Shown here: positions 49,222 through 60,026 of the stretch, in pieces | Position numbering within the stretch: position 1 is the first letter of the stretch | Layout of the letters: every line of letters begins with the position of its first letter | Source: Mytilisepta virgata | Taxonomy: Eukaryota > Mollusca > Bivalvia > Mytilida > Mytilidae | Length of the DNA stretch: 64,000 nucleotides | Reading direction: 5' to 3' | NCBI GenBank assembly: GCA_028015205.1 | Contig: CM051515.1 | Location: forward strand, 13,534,001 to 13,598,000 | Position numbers and translations under genes: made by a program | The notes under the pieces: generated by a model | Database searches by the model: none | What the model saw: only the letters and a program-made list of their open reading frames with translations | What the model was told of the DNA's origin: nothing

Positions 49222-50960
49222 GAGGCTCTCACCTTGAGCAGACCTAAAAATTTAAGTGTTGCAGTCAATTTGGCTGGTTTTTCTATAGGATTCTATGTTA
49301 AACTAATTTCAGCTGTGGCGGTCATCTTGGTTTAGTCCAGGTCAACAGATACATTTCTAAAAGAGAACCATCTAAGGACCATTTCTGCTAAGTCTGGTTT
49401 CAGACGAGAAGATTTTTGAGTGAATTTCCCATAGGGTCCTATGTTAAACTAAGTTCTGCTGTGGCGACCATCTTGGTTCACAGTCCATGAAATCAGACAC
49501 ATTTCTGAAAAAGGACGTCCTAAGGACCAATGCTGCAAAGTCTGGCTCCAATATGTCAAGTGGTTTCAGACAAGAAGATTTTTCAATGAATTTTTCTATT
49601 GGGCCCTATGTTAAACTAAGTTCGGTTGTGGCGGCCATCTTGGTTGACGGCCTGTGTCATTGCACAAAATTCTGAAAGAGGACCATCTAAGGACCATTGC
49701 TACCAAGTCTAATTCTAATTGGCTTAGTGGTTTCAGACAAGAAGATTTTTGAGTGAATTTCCCATAGTGTCCTATGTTAGACTAAATTCTGCTGGTGCGC
49801 CATCTTGGTTCACAGTCCATGAATTCGGACACATTTCTGAAAGAGGACCTCCTAAGGACCAATGCTCCCAAGTCTGGCTCCAATATGTCAAGTGGTTTCA
49901 GACAAGAAGATTTTTCAATGAATTTTCCTATACGGCCCTATGTTAAACTAAGTTCGGTTGTGGTGGCCATCTTGGTTGACAGTCCGGGTCATTGGGCACA
50001 CCTCTGTAAGAGGACCATCTAAGGACCATTGCTGCCAAGTCTGGTTGCAATTGGTTAAGTGGTTTAGGAAATAATATTTTTCAATAAATTTTCACGTAGG
50101 GCCCTATGTTAAACTAAGTTTGGCTGTGACGGCAATCTTGGTTAACAGTACGGGTCACTGGACATATTTCTGAAAGAGAACCTCCTAAGAACTATTACTG
50201 CCAACTTTGGTTCCAACTGGACTTTTAGTTTCATATAAGAAGATTTTTGAAAGTCACCCCCCCCCCCTTTCTATTTTTAGTAACAACAGCCATCTTGGTT
50301 GGAAGTTGGGGATGCCAGACATAATTTTGGAAGGGGGCCACCCAAGGACCATTCCACCAAAGTTTGGTCCCAATTGGTCCAGTGGTTTGAGAGGAAAAGA
50401 TCTTTAAAGGAAAGTTACACTGGATGCCGTCTTTAAAGGGCAAAAACTCCTATAAGGGGTCAATCAATGATTTTGGTCATGTTGACTTATTTTGTAGATC
50501 TTACTTTGTTGAACATTTTTGCTGTTTACAATTTTTCTTTATAATAATATTCAAGATAATAACCTAAAACTGCAAAATTTCCTTAAAATTAACAATTCAG
50601 GGGCAATAACCCAACAAAGGGTTGAGCGATTCGTCTGAAAATTTCATGACAGGTAGATCTTGACCTAATGAACATTTTTACCCTATGTCAGTTTTGCTCT
50701 TATTGCTTTAGTTTTTGAGATATGACAAAAACTGCAGTTTACCCCTATGTTCTATTTTTAGCCATGTTGGTTGGCAGGCGGGGTCATCGGATATATTTCT
50801 TAAACTAGATACCCTAATGATGCTTTTGGCCAAGATTGGTTCAATTTGGCCCAGTAGTTTCAGAGGAGATTTTTGTAAAAGTTAACGGACGACGGACGAT
50901 GACGGGCGACGGATGCCAAGTGATGAGAAAAGCTCACATGACCCTTTGGGTCAGGTGAGC
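49222..50960 (+). repeat. Large core-repeat element, about six tandem ~166-bp units plus second module and tail
   Basis: The word 'atgttaaactaa' recurs near 49291, 49440, 49609, 49774, 49939 and 50106. Each unit has 'gtcatcttgg' or 'ggccatcttgg', 'gaaagaggacc', 'ctaaggaccattgc' and 'gtggtttcagacaagaag'. The second module spans 50435-50880. It ends with 'aacggacgacggacgatgac', 'aagtgatgagaaaagctc', 'ggtcaggtgagctaaaa'. All ORFs of 62-75 residues here are translations of these units. This is the best reference copy of the family in the window. Confidence 0.85.
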
Positions 50961-51149
50961 TAAAAATCTGATAAAAAAAACTATGATCATACTAATTTAT
51001 TTTTCATTAAATTCATTTAAAATCTTATTTGTTCATGCAATTCTCCTTAGCCGTCAAATTTAAAAAAAAATCCTAAATAAGATGAAGATCTATGAATTGT
51101 TACAAAATAACTGCTACATTTAACTTTTTAAGGCATCCCATTTTCCCAC

Positions 51150-52055
51150 CATAGAAAACAAAGGCCAATATTTCAACACATACTGCAGGAATTTGATTTG
51201 AAGTCAGGTTGCACAAATTTTCCAAAAAATTTTTATTTAATGAGAATTTTTAAATTGTAATTGTTATGGCACTCAGGAAGTAAAATTGGGATTGTTAAAA
51301 ATACTCAAATGAAATCTAAAAATTTTGAGTTAACTCCCCTTTTTTTAAGCAGATGGGTCATTTAAAAAAAATAAAAAAAAATAATTTGCATCTTGCAATT
51401 TTTGCTGAAGTGAGGGAAATGAAAGTTTAAGATAACATAACAGATGTAGTATGCATATTTCAAACAGCTTATCTAAATTATGAAATCTTGATATCAGAAA
51501 TTGCCTCAGTTATATGTTCTCTGAATAAAAGTTCTTTCTGTATTTTATCATAGGTGCAACTTAAAGTTTTAGTACGAGGGTATATGTATAGTTCAGAAAC
51601 TTTTCCATATATATCTTCACATTATGGAAGTAACTTTAAACCCCTTTGGTTTTTATCCATGATACAAGTCCAAAAGATTGATATAATTATGAATTAAGAA
51701 CGTATCTGAAATCACATTGCACAAATTTATTTTATTTTAAATGAGCAGTTATTATAACTGGAATTTATATTCACTATTTAGGTACTGGAAAGTTAAAATA
51801 TAGTAAAATGTGGGTTGTTGAAAGTAAAATAATGAAATAAAATAAAATGAGTTACTTCCCTTTTCATATATACTGGTCTTAGTATTAAGTTTACAACAAA
51901 CTATGCAGAACTTGACTATTTTTAATTTTAGTGAAGGAAGTTAGAGTTGAATAGCATCAACTGTTGAGTATAGAAATTAAAATGTGCATATTACAGACAG
52001 CTTCTTTGAATAATAAAATTTTAGTTGTAATGTAATGACCTAAAATATAGAAAAT
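51150..52055. repeat. Dispersed A+T-rich repeat, copies 2 and 3 in tandem
   Basis: Copies at 51150-51530 and 51640-52055 share 'ttaactcccctttttt' or 'gttacttcccttttc', 'agtttaagataacat', 'gtgcatattacagacagctt' and 'ttatgaaatcttg'. They match 35200-35565. Divergence is substantial. Confidence 0.55.
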
Positions 52056-52127
52056 AGTCCCTACTCTAGTATTTGCAGAATTTGGAGTTGTCTCACATGC
52101 AGGCACAAATCATCTTTCCACCTGACA

Positions 52128-52215
52128 AGCACAGGCACTTGTTTCAAAAATATATATGTCCCCCTCCTCCGTGTCTTCCTTACATCGATGTATTTTTTGA
52201 AACAATTCCTGTGCT
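52128..52215. repeat. Hairpin with AGCACAGGCACTTGTTTCAAA arms
   Basis: The left arm (52128-52159) pairs with 52182-52215 over ~32 bp with a few mismatches around a ~22-nt loop rich in C. A sister hairpin is at 54396-54470. Both ends read 'gcacttgttt', so these are probably copies of one small foldback element. The 89- and 62-residue ORFs across it are not considered genes. Confidence 0.65.
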
Positions 52216-52454
52216 GACAAGTGTTTATTTCAAAAACAGCAAAAACTACTTGTTTTTCTGAAAATAATGAAATGGAGAATACCTTAATCAGACATAAAAA
52301 AATGTGGGAAAATATATCCAAGAACATCAATGATGTGTATTGTTAGGAAGAAAAATATTTTGTAGAAAAACTACTTTGTTCACTGTTTATGACCTTCTTG
52401 AAAGAAAGATAACTCTGTACACAATGGTACAATGGGAGACAATCCAAATATACC

Positions 52455-53976
52455 TACAATCCGTCAAAATTCAGTATGAACAAAGATCTGAACCTGCGCA
52501 AACAAAACTCATTCGAAAAAGACATAAACATTGTACGTCACAATTTAAAAACCATTCACTGACCTGCGCAAACTCTCTCCACCACGTCAAATACGACGGC
52601 CCAATCGCTTCTGTGGGTGGTGGTCATCAGTTCGTTTTTGCACGAGATTTTCTGTTTATTGTGGAGAGCAATAACAATTACCATAAAAGGCTTGTTGTGT
52701 ACCCGCGCTTTTACTATCCACGCTTTTGTCAAGATGTGGTTACTCACCTGTAAAATGTTTTTCTACGTACGAGAAGAAAATAGTAAACAGCACGTGCTTT
52801 AAGTTACGACAAACAAAACATGTTAATAGATGCTTTATCAAAATATAATTGTAACATAAAGAAAGAATTCGCATCGTAGTAGGGTGCAAAATTATAAAAA
52901 ATTGTGTCAGTGAATTGATAGGAGCACCGAGGGTAATCAAGAGAAATATTTGATATTTTGATTATTTAAAAAATTCTTACCATTTCCAAAACTTATTTCG
53001 GGTATTATTCCTAATCTTTCTACAAACTATGTGAATAAAATTTTATATTCAGCCAAACAAGACAATTACAATATACGTGTTTTTTTTTAATGTATTCCAC
53101 AAATATTTTTTCCTGAACCTTTCTTTCAACTTCTAACTTTAAATGCATAAACATAAGTCTATCTATCATTTTTTCATAATATACATGTATTTAAATTTCA
53201 AACATGTCTAAATATAATGTGCACAAAACACGTTTAAATTGAGCACACATTACGTCGTATGTTTAAAACTTGTGGTATAATGCGTGCTCAATTTAAACGT
53301 GTTTTGTGCACATTATATTTAGACATGTTTGAAATTTAAATACATGTATATTATGAAAAAATGATAGATAGACTTATGTTTATGCATTTAAAGTTAGAAG
53401 TTGAAAGAAAGGTTCAGGAAAAAATATTTGTGGAATACATTAAAAAGAAACACGTATATTGTAATTGTCTTGTTTGGCTGAATATAAAATTTTATTTACA
53501 TAGTTTGTAGAAAGATTAGGAATAATACCCGAAATAAGTTTTGGAAATGGTAAGAATTTTTTAAATAATCAAAATATCAAATATTTCTCTTGATTACCCT
53601 CGGTGCTCCTATCAATTCACGGACATAATTTTTTATATTTTTGCACCCTACTACGATGCGAATTCTTTCTTTATGTTACAATTATATTTTGATAAAGCAT
53701 CTAATATCGATCATTTATTTTGTTTACTATCGTACACGTTTCATTGTTTACTATTTAATATTGTATTATTGTTGATCTTTTCCGTATTTACTCTTCCTAA
53801 GCGATTGGTTGTCGTATTTGACGTCGTTTGTAGGTTTCCCCTGGAGAGTGTTTGCGCATGTCAGTTTGTTGTGATTGGTTTTTAAAATTGTGACGTACAA
53901 TGTTTATGTCTATTTCGAATGAGTTTTGTTTGCGCAGGTTCAGATCTTTGTTCATACTGAATTTTGACGGATTGTA
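52455..53976. repeat. 1.5-kb near-perfect inverted repeat (long palindrome)
   Basis: The left arm 52455-53246 and right arm 53284-53976 are reverse complements around a ~37-bp spacer. Outer ends are TACAATCCGTCAAAATTCAG and its complement. The inner ~450 bp of each arm are almost identical. The mid-outer part (about 52560-52800 against 53700-53860) has diverged, and the left arm is ~100 bp longer. A 137-residue ORF (52340-52753) and its antisense frames run through the arms and show no known domain. A transcript would fold into a very long dsRNA hairpin. Confidence 0.92.
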
Positions 53977-54395
53977 AAATAGGGAATATTATGTTCCACA
54001 ATGAACAAAATTATTTAAAATGCCCAACAAATTTAAAATGCCGATTACAGAAAATAACGCTACAGAATAAAGAAAACTGCTGAAAAAAAATCCATTACTT
54101 CAAAACAAATTGCATTTAAAGACAATAAAATTTGTTTTAATTTGAATTAAAGCAAATGATGCACAACACTTTTACCTTATAACCTTCACAAACCTACAGA
54201 GCTAAGAGAAAACTCACTGAATACAGGAATTGAGACCAACTACGATTTCATGACAAGTGCCCTTGGCGAAAAGGGCCATTGGATGGGGGAGGGGAGGGGC
54301 TATACTCCAAATAATTTTGCTGATATCTTCCAGTATAACTTGATGTGTTTAGACCAATTTAATATTTTCTGCACAATTTACTAGAACAGGGCACA
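53977..54395. other. Spacer, nothing recognised
   Basis: A+T-rich. One G-rich stretch, 'ggatgggggaggggagggg', near 54280. No gene visible. Confidence 0.4.
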
Positions 54396-54470
54396 GCACT
54401 TGTTTTATAAAAAAAAAAAAACCCACACACTACTAGTTTATGGGGTTGTTTCCTTTTATAAAACAAGTGC
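54396..54470. repeat. Hairpin with GCACTTGTTTTATAAAA arms
   Basis: 54396-54422 pairs with about 54444-54470, ending 'aaaacaagtgc'. It shares its end word with the hairpin at 52128. Confidence 0.65.
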
Positions 54471-54597
54471 CTGCGGAACAGTCATAATTTATTTAAAATT
54501 ATTTATATCAATTGAAACTCAAATATCTTCATGCTTAAAATACAAAACTAAATGACCAACAAGACTTTTCTACATTTTCCGAAGTCTGTAATTTCAG

Positions 54598-54746
54598 CAC
54601 AGGAATCGGAAGTTCTATCAATAAAATTCTGTAAATAATAAAGTCGACTATCAATAGAGCTTCTTTTATCAATAAAATTCTGTAAATAATAAAAAGTCGA
54701 CTTTATTATTTACAGAATTTTATTGATAGAACTTCCGATTCCTGTG
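54598..54746. repeat. Perfect 52-bp palindrome arms with an extra tandem half-copy in the loop
   Basis: 54598-54649 and 54695-54746 are exact reverse complements (CACAGGAATCGG... AGTCGACT). The loop repeats 'atcaataaaattctgtaaat' in direct orientation (54669 onward), so the word occurs twice direct and once inverted. Perfect arms suggest a recent origin. Confidence 0.92.
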
Positions 54747-54934
54747 ATTTCAGTTGCACCGCTCGTCCTTAAATTATAGTCTTTACAAATTATTGGATAT
54801 AGATTTCGACATGGAGATTGTTAAAACAAATAGGTTTATCATTATTGTCAAATACCCCAAAATTACGGTCAAGTAGTACCCTTCAACAAAACCCCCCACT
54901 CACAACATTTCATCAACATTCTGCACTGTAGATT

Positions 54935-55168
54935 GTGTGTGTGTTTTTGTGTACCTTTACTAGGAAAAGAAGAACCATGACCATGCACTTCAAAATTCTT
55001 TTTGAAAATGACACCCTTGAAAAGCGGGAAGTTTGGGTTCACCTGAAATCTATTCACAAGCGTGACAAGGTCATGCAATTCCCGGATATTCACTGTATTC
55101 ACCCGCAGGTACATCACGACGGAACTACAAGGGAATATTTCGTTCACCATGCAATAAACGAAAAATAA
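54935..55168 (+). CDS. Candidate exon or short gene (unrecognised)
   Basis: An open frame with a protein-like composition from an internal ATG at 54977 (MTMHFKILFENDTLEKREVW..., charged and histidine-rich) to TAA at 55166-55168. A donor-like CCGCAG|GTACAT lies at 55108/55109. The opposite strand is also open over 54869-55150 with a protein-like frame, so the strand is uncertain. It is outside every repeat I can define and richer in G+C than its surroundings. No family recognised. Confidence 0.25.
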   Translation: MCVFLCTFTRKRRTMTMHFKILFENDTLEKREVWVHLKSIHKRDKVMQFPDIHCIHPQVHHDGTTREYFVHHAINEK

Positions 55169-55554
55169 TTTAACAAAACTGACTTGCGCGTTGCACTTGT
55201 AAAAATTTGCATGAAAAACTATTCAACCTCGTATACAAACTTATGAATTCGATTCACGTTATCATGATTTGTACAGGGTCACCAAGAAATTTTAATTAGA
55301 CCTGGAGAAATATTTTTTCTCCGCGTTTGTTTCTTTCTTTATGTTTTTTTTTTTTAATTTTCTAGCAATTGTTAACAAAAAAAAATCTGCTTTCTTCATA
55401 ACGATTTTGCTCCTACCCCATTTCCGCCAAATTTTCAAATGCCTGCTTTTTTAAAAATCACATGAATTCCTTCATTGCCCCTCCCCCTCATCCCAAAAAA
55501 GACAACCGCGTATAAATTCTGCGATATCGATATGTTCGTATCGTGAAAAAATGT

Positions 55555-55662
55555 TAAAGTCATAGGTAGGCATATACAACATAAAGTCATAGGTAGGCAT
55601 ACACAACATAAAGTCATAGGTAGGCATATATAACATAAAGTCATAGGTAGGCATATACAACA
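55555..55662. repeat. Tandem repeat, 4 x 27 bp
   Basis: The unit 'taaagtcataggtaggcata' plus 'tacaaca' starts at 55555, 55582, 55609 and 55636. Because 27 is a multiple of three, it stays open on the minus strand as a 9-residue repeat (MLYMPTYDF), producing two spurious ORFs at 55435-55663. Confidence 0.95.
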
Positions 55663-55989
55663 TATAAACTCTGACTTTTTACATCAAATTTTTAAAGCTT
55701 GGCTATAATGATAAGCTTTTTTAAATCCCCCGCTTTTTCTGAATTTTTTTTTACCGATGACGACCGACTGTTCGAAAGCTCTAGAGTTTTTCTCTAAAAG
55801 AGCCATCAATGAGGATTACAGCTTAAGCATGTTAAGAAATAAAAACATGACTCGGCTTATCAATTTTGAAAAATATACCAAATTTATGGAAAGCCTTATG
55901 TTCTGCCGAAATTAAGTTAGAGAATTATGCAATATTTATTAGCTAGCTGGGGTGTTTTATGTGATGGGATAAAATAAGATGAGTAGAAA

Positions 55990-56320
55990 GCTATTCGTTA
56001 TACATGTAGTTGAAATTAAATCTACCTGCCTTCTTAAAAACCAACATTTTAGTTTTGTTTGAATGTCCCTAAGACATCAATCACTACAATATGTCCGCCA
56101 AAGTATCAATTAAGCTTTGCATGGCAGTTGTGGATAATAAGAGATTATATCTTCAGCATACACTAAGCAGCTGAGAGACTTGGCATTAAGCAAAACAGGA
56201 TGTGGAGTGTTTTCAAGATATTATGGTAGATCATTGATGAAGACTCTGAATACATAAGGTGTATAGATATCCCCTTGTTTCACTCCTTGCGAAGAAGGCA
56301 GTAAACTAAAGTCCTCACAA
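55990..56320 (-). pseudogene. Decayed non-LTR retrotransposon reverse transcriptase fragment
   Basis: On the minus strand the frame around 56290-56110 reads QGVKQGD...TPYVFRVFINDLP, stop, then YLE...HPVLLNAKSLSCLVYAEDI. This is the finger-palm region of LINE-type reverse transcriptases: the 'GVRQGC.LSP.LF..FINDLP' block followed by the catalytic YADD box, here YAED. After a frameshift the word MQSLIDTLADIL followed by YCSD (normally '..L..L..YC..W') is still visible. At least two in-frame stops and one frameshift show it is dead. It was probably a 5'-truncated or fragmented copy of an RTE/Jockey/CR1-like element; the clade cannot be told from this piece. Confidence 0.82.
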
Positions 56321-57556
56321 CAATTTTTATAACATTAAATTTGTATCCGTGTGAATGGCTTCCGGGCAATGACTGAGAGATAAAAGAAAAGGTTCTTTTT
56401 TAACAAATTGATGTGAAAAAAAAGATGTGCATGAGGAGTGGGGTTCAAGCGTGTCATCTTATTTCATGCATAATTTTCTAACTTAAATTCGGCACAACAT
56501 AAGCAGGGTGTCCAATCTAATTAGTATGTGCACCGCTTAATTTGGTAAGTGCTAAGGAAAATGGCGGATGCGAAGCGGACGAAAAGTGAAAGGAGAGTAA
56601 TCTTAGTGTCATATTGTAAAACTGCTTGATTTATGTCTTATAAAATCATCACGTTTCAGGGAAACGTTCAGTAGTCAATTTGTGATTAAAAGCTCCGTGT
56701 AAAAAAGCTATTGAAGAAAAACCTGGGGAGGATATCGGAAAAAATTTGGAGCGTCGAACATTTTTAGGTGCGTATCTTTTTTTTGTGTGTGCAGAGTTTC
56801 AACATTTTTTCGACTGAAAAATATTGCCTTTCCATATACCAACGTATAGAATATCTAATTCAGTGGGAGATACCAATGTCTTTGTCATTTCATACCATTA
56901 AAACTTTTTTGGCATGTGCATGCAAGACGGTGTACAGTCCATAGATTTGTATCCAATTAATAATTTATTCTTAACAATTACAATACAGTTAAGTTTAGTA
57001 ATGAAAATAATCACCATTTATTTCAGACATAGATAGTCCATAGATATATACAAATATGACAAATACATAGTTTTATAATATACAAGATGAAAAAATGAAG
57101 AATTTAAATGCCAATAAATACAATATAAAATTTGAATTTGATCACCCCAGTCAAATCATTATACCATTTTCTGAGTAAAGACGAATTATACCATAAATCA
57201 TTACCAAGAATAGTAAGAACAAGTTGATTATCAATAAAGCCAAACTAATCATACCATTAACAGATGAAAATCGTATGCTTTACGATAGTTCCTGCATCAA
57301 AAAGTCTTTGTTACTGAGGAAAGCGGACTGAAGACTTCATTGTTAAGATTTGATTCTGTTTTTGATGTTTTATTATAGTTTGTACCCTTTCTGGGTATAA
57401 TTGTGCTCAGTAAAAATTATTATCAAACAATCGGTTACGTTTATACACAATAGGTAGATTTACGTCTCATTTCCTGGAAACATCTTACTTCATTTCTGAC
57501 AAACATACCACTAGCACTACATTGAAACCCATCAATTTTCTGAAAGCATTATTTAT
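56321..57556. other. A+T-rich sequence with one first-exon-like ORF
   Basis: The only notable item is the ATG at 56561. 57485-57679 (minus, 64 residues) overlaps a palindrome and is not considered real. Confidence 0.4.
56561..56629 (+). CDS. Candidate first coding exon, MADAKRTKSERR... (unrecognised)
   Basis: ATG in a strong context inside 'aaaatggcggatg', which also matches the YY1-type word (AANATGGCG) often seen at metazoan gene starts. The frame reads MADAKRTKSERR then VILVSYCKTA-stop (22 residues). The N-terminal Met-Ala and basic stretch are typical of first exons, and a weak donor (AGA|GTAATC) follows the SERR residues. No downstream exon can be assigned, so this may be a broken or displaced gene start. 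Confidence 0.25.
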   Translation: MADAKRTKSERRVILVSYCKTA

Positions 57557-57739
57557 ACAATAGTTGCTTATATAGAGGGCATTATCATGATATATTGACT
57601 GCCCAAGGGACAGTGATATTGCCTGAAACATTGATAATGCCCGAGCCGCAGGCGGGGGCATTATCAATGTTGAAGGCAATATCTGTCCCGAGGGCAGTCA
57701 ATTTATCATGAAATTGCCCTCTATATAAGCAACTATTGT
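57557..57739. repeat. 183-bp palindromic foldback element
   Basis: Arms begin ACAATAGTTGCTTATATAGA and are complementary along most of their length: 'gggcattatcatga', 'attgactgccc', 'gggacagtgatattgcct', 'aacattgataatgccc'. The centre is 'gagccgcaggcgggg'. Mismatches are few. No coding capacity. Confidence 0.9.
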
Positions 57740-58134
57740 GTTTATTTCATTGAAGAATATAAATCTGCTGGGTGTGGGTTCCTTACATGTACATGTATGT
57801 TGAAGACCTCATGATGACCCCTGGATGTGTGTTTATGATACTGTCATTACTTTTGGTGGTATGCTGGTATATTGTACATACATGGAAGTTTCCCATATCT
57901 TTTTTTTTCTACTTCAAACATTACTGACAAGAATTTATTATTCGAAATATGTATACCTACTATGTACATAAAAAAGGCACCCTGTTATATAATATTATAA
58001 CAATACTATTTGAGCAAGTATTGTTTTTATTTCATTGAAACCAAAATTTCATCTAGAAATGTCTAGTATTTAATTAACAACTGCTGCATCACGTTTGCGT
58101 TTTAAAATGGGGACGTAACTCTACATTGCAAGCA
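57740..58134. other. A+T-rich spacer, nothing recognised
   Basis: No repeat or gene recognised. Confidence 0.4.
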
Positions 58135-58755
58135 TACGGAAGCGTATAGGTATCTTTTTTTGTTGTTGTTGCTATTGACTTGTTGCGTTATATCATACTT
58201 ATCGATATATTTTATGTCGACTTGTGTGGCGATACCGCAATAAGTTATGAAAAATGTTGCGAAATATTGTGTTATATCAAAACAATGCGATATAAAAAAA
58301 TATTGACTTGAAGTAGATGCCAATATATTTATGTCGATACAAATTATAATCGAATTTAATTATATCGATTAAAAATGCCAATCAATTTATCAAATATATT
58401 TATCAATATATTTATGTCAATACAAATTATAGCCGAATTTAATTATATCGATTAAAAATGACAATCAATTTATCAAATATATTTATCTCAATATTTCGAG
58501 AACAATACCGCTATATGTTTCTTATATTACGATATATCGATATACCAGAAAATGATTTGTTGCGTTATTTCGACATATATCGATTTTAATATTATACAAT
58601 TATCCCCCTTGTTGGTGTGTGACCCGACCGTTTGTCTCCCAGAGGAAAGTAAGGTCTCCCGAGGGCTTGCCCGAGGGTGACCTTAATTTCCGAGGGGAGA
58701 CAAACAGTTGGGTCACACACCAACAAGAGTGATAACTGTTATATTATATCGAATA
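58135..58755. mobile_element. TATCGATA-rich foldback element, left arm and palindromic centre
   Basis: The arm starts 'tacggaagcgtataggtatc', then (ttg)n, 'atcatacttatcgatatatt', 'cgaataccgcaataag'-like words and 'aatattatacaattatc'. The centre, 58611-58727, is a palindrome: 'gttggtgtgtgacccg', 'gtctcccagaggaaagtaag', 'cgagggcttgcccgag' and back to 'cacacaccaac'. The right arm is cut off by unrelated sequence at ~58755. Confidence 0.85.
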
Positions 58756-58789
58756 TTCAATTTTCGACAGCACTCGAAATTTTCCGTTT

Positions 58790-59321
58790 AGGGGACGACC
58801 ATTTGATATTCTGGTGGGGGCCAGGAGGATTTTGAAAATAAATAACTCAGCCTTGATAATAACAAAAATAAATGGTTTGTTCTGTGGTAGTTTGAAAATA
58901 AATAACCTCACCTACAATGTATTGAAAATAAATAACTCGGCAGGTCTTTTAAACCATTTTATAAATGCATGTTTTAACCCTTTCCAGGCGTATGATGCCT
59001 CAATGCATCATGGCCCTTTCCAGCCATTTGTATGCCCCTAATCCTCTCCACTGATATCTGGATACACTTTTTTGGTCTTGATTGCAAGACAAACATTATA
59101 GCTACAGAAGCAGTAACATTTGGGACCCAAATTCACATGTATGAATCAACAGTACCATGCACAATACCCTTGGTGCCATAATTTGTCACAGAGGGTGAAT
59201 TAAGAGGGAGGGTGGGCTGCCTTTTGGGCCCCAAATGGAATATTGTGGTTTGGGAAAATTTTACTAATGAGCTGTACAGGAACAGCAAGGGTCATTTAAT
59301 ACCTCAAAAAAAAGCCATCGG
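58790..59321. other. Sequence inside the split foldback, starting with a one-sided Harbinger-like end
   Basis: 'ttaggggacgaccatttgat' at ~58788 resembles the MITE end at 38844 ('gggagcaaccatttgat') but has no partner. 'tgaaaataaataactc' occurs three times (58830-58940). 59025-59073 matches, in reverse complement, the junction at 61457-61487 ('gtgtatccagatatcag'), so the two sites share a rearranged segment. Confidence 0.5.
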
Positions 59322-60010
59322 GTGACCTTACTTTCCTCTGGGAGACAAACCGTTGGGTCACACACCAACAAGGGTGATAATTGTATAATATTAAAATCAA
59401 TATATGTCGAAATAACGCAACAAATCATTTTCTAGTATATCGATATATCGTAATATAAGAAACATATAGCGGTATTGTTCTCGAAATATTGAGATAAATA
59501 TATTTGATAAATTAATTGTCATTTTTAATCGATATAATTAAATTCGATTATAATTTGTATCGACATAAATATATTGGCATCTTACGGAAGCGTATAGGTA
59601 TCTTTTTTTGTTGTTGTTGCTATTGACTTGTTGCGTTATATCATACTTATCGATATATTTTATGTCGACTTGTGTGGCGATACCGCAATAAGTTATGAAA
59701 AATATTGCGAAATATTGTGTTATATCAAAACAATGCGATATAAAAAATATTGACTTGATGTAGATGCCAATATATTTATGTCGATACAAATTATAATCTA
59801 CGGAAGCGTATAGGTATCTTTTTTTGTTGTTGTTGCTATTGACTTGTTGCGTTATATCATACTTATCGATATATTTTATGTATTATATTTATGTCGATAC
59901 AAATTATAATCGAATTTATCTATATCGATTAAAAATGACAATCAATTTATCAAATATATTTATCTCAATATTTCGAGAACAATACCGCTATATGTTTCTT
60001 ATATGTACAT
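59322..60010. mobile_element. Foldback family: right arm followed by two partial left arms
   Basis: 59322-59580 is the reverse complement of 58321-58640 (the missing right arm). 'tacggaagcgtataggtatc' then restarts at 59583 and again at 59799, giving two truncated direct copies. ORFs at 59538-59789 and 59824-60045 are translations of the arm. Confidence 0.85.
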
Positions 60011-60026
60011 ATTATCATATATATCA

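Noticed and set aside
49487..50443. Several 62-75-residue ORFs with similar sequences
   Set aside because: Same ~166-bp core unit read in the same frame; similarity is repeat-derived.
52340..52802. 137-residue ORF and overlapping frames as a gene
   Set aside because: They run from flanking A+T-rich DNA into the arm of a long palindrome, overlap in several frames and on both strands, and show no domain.
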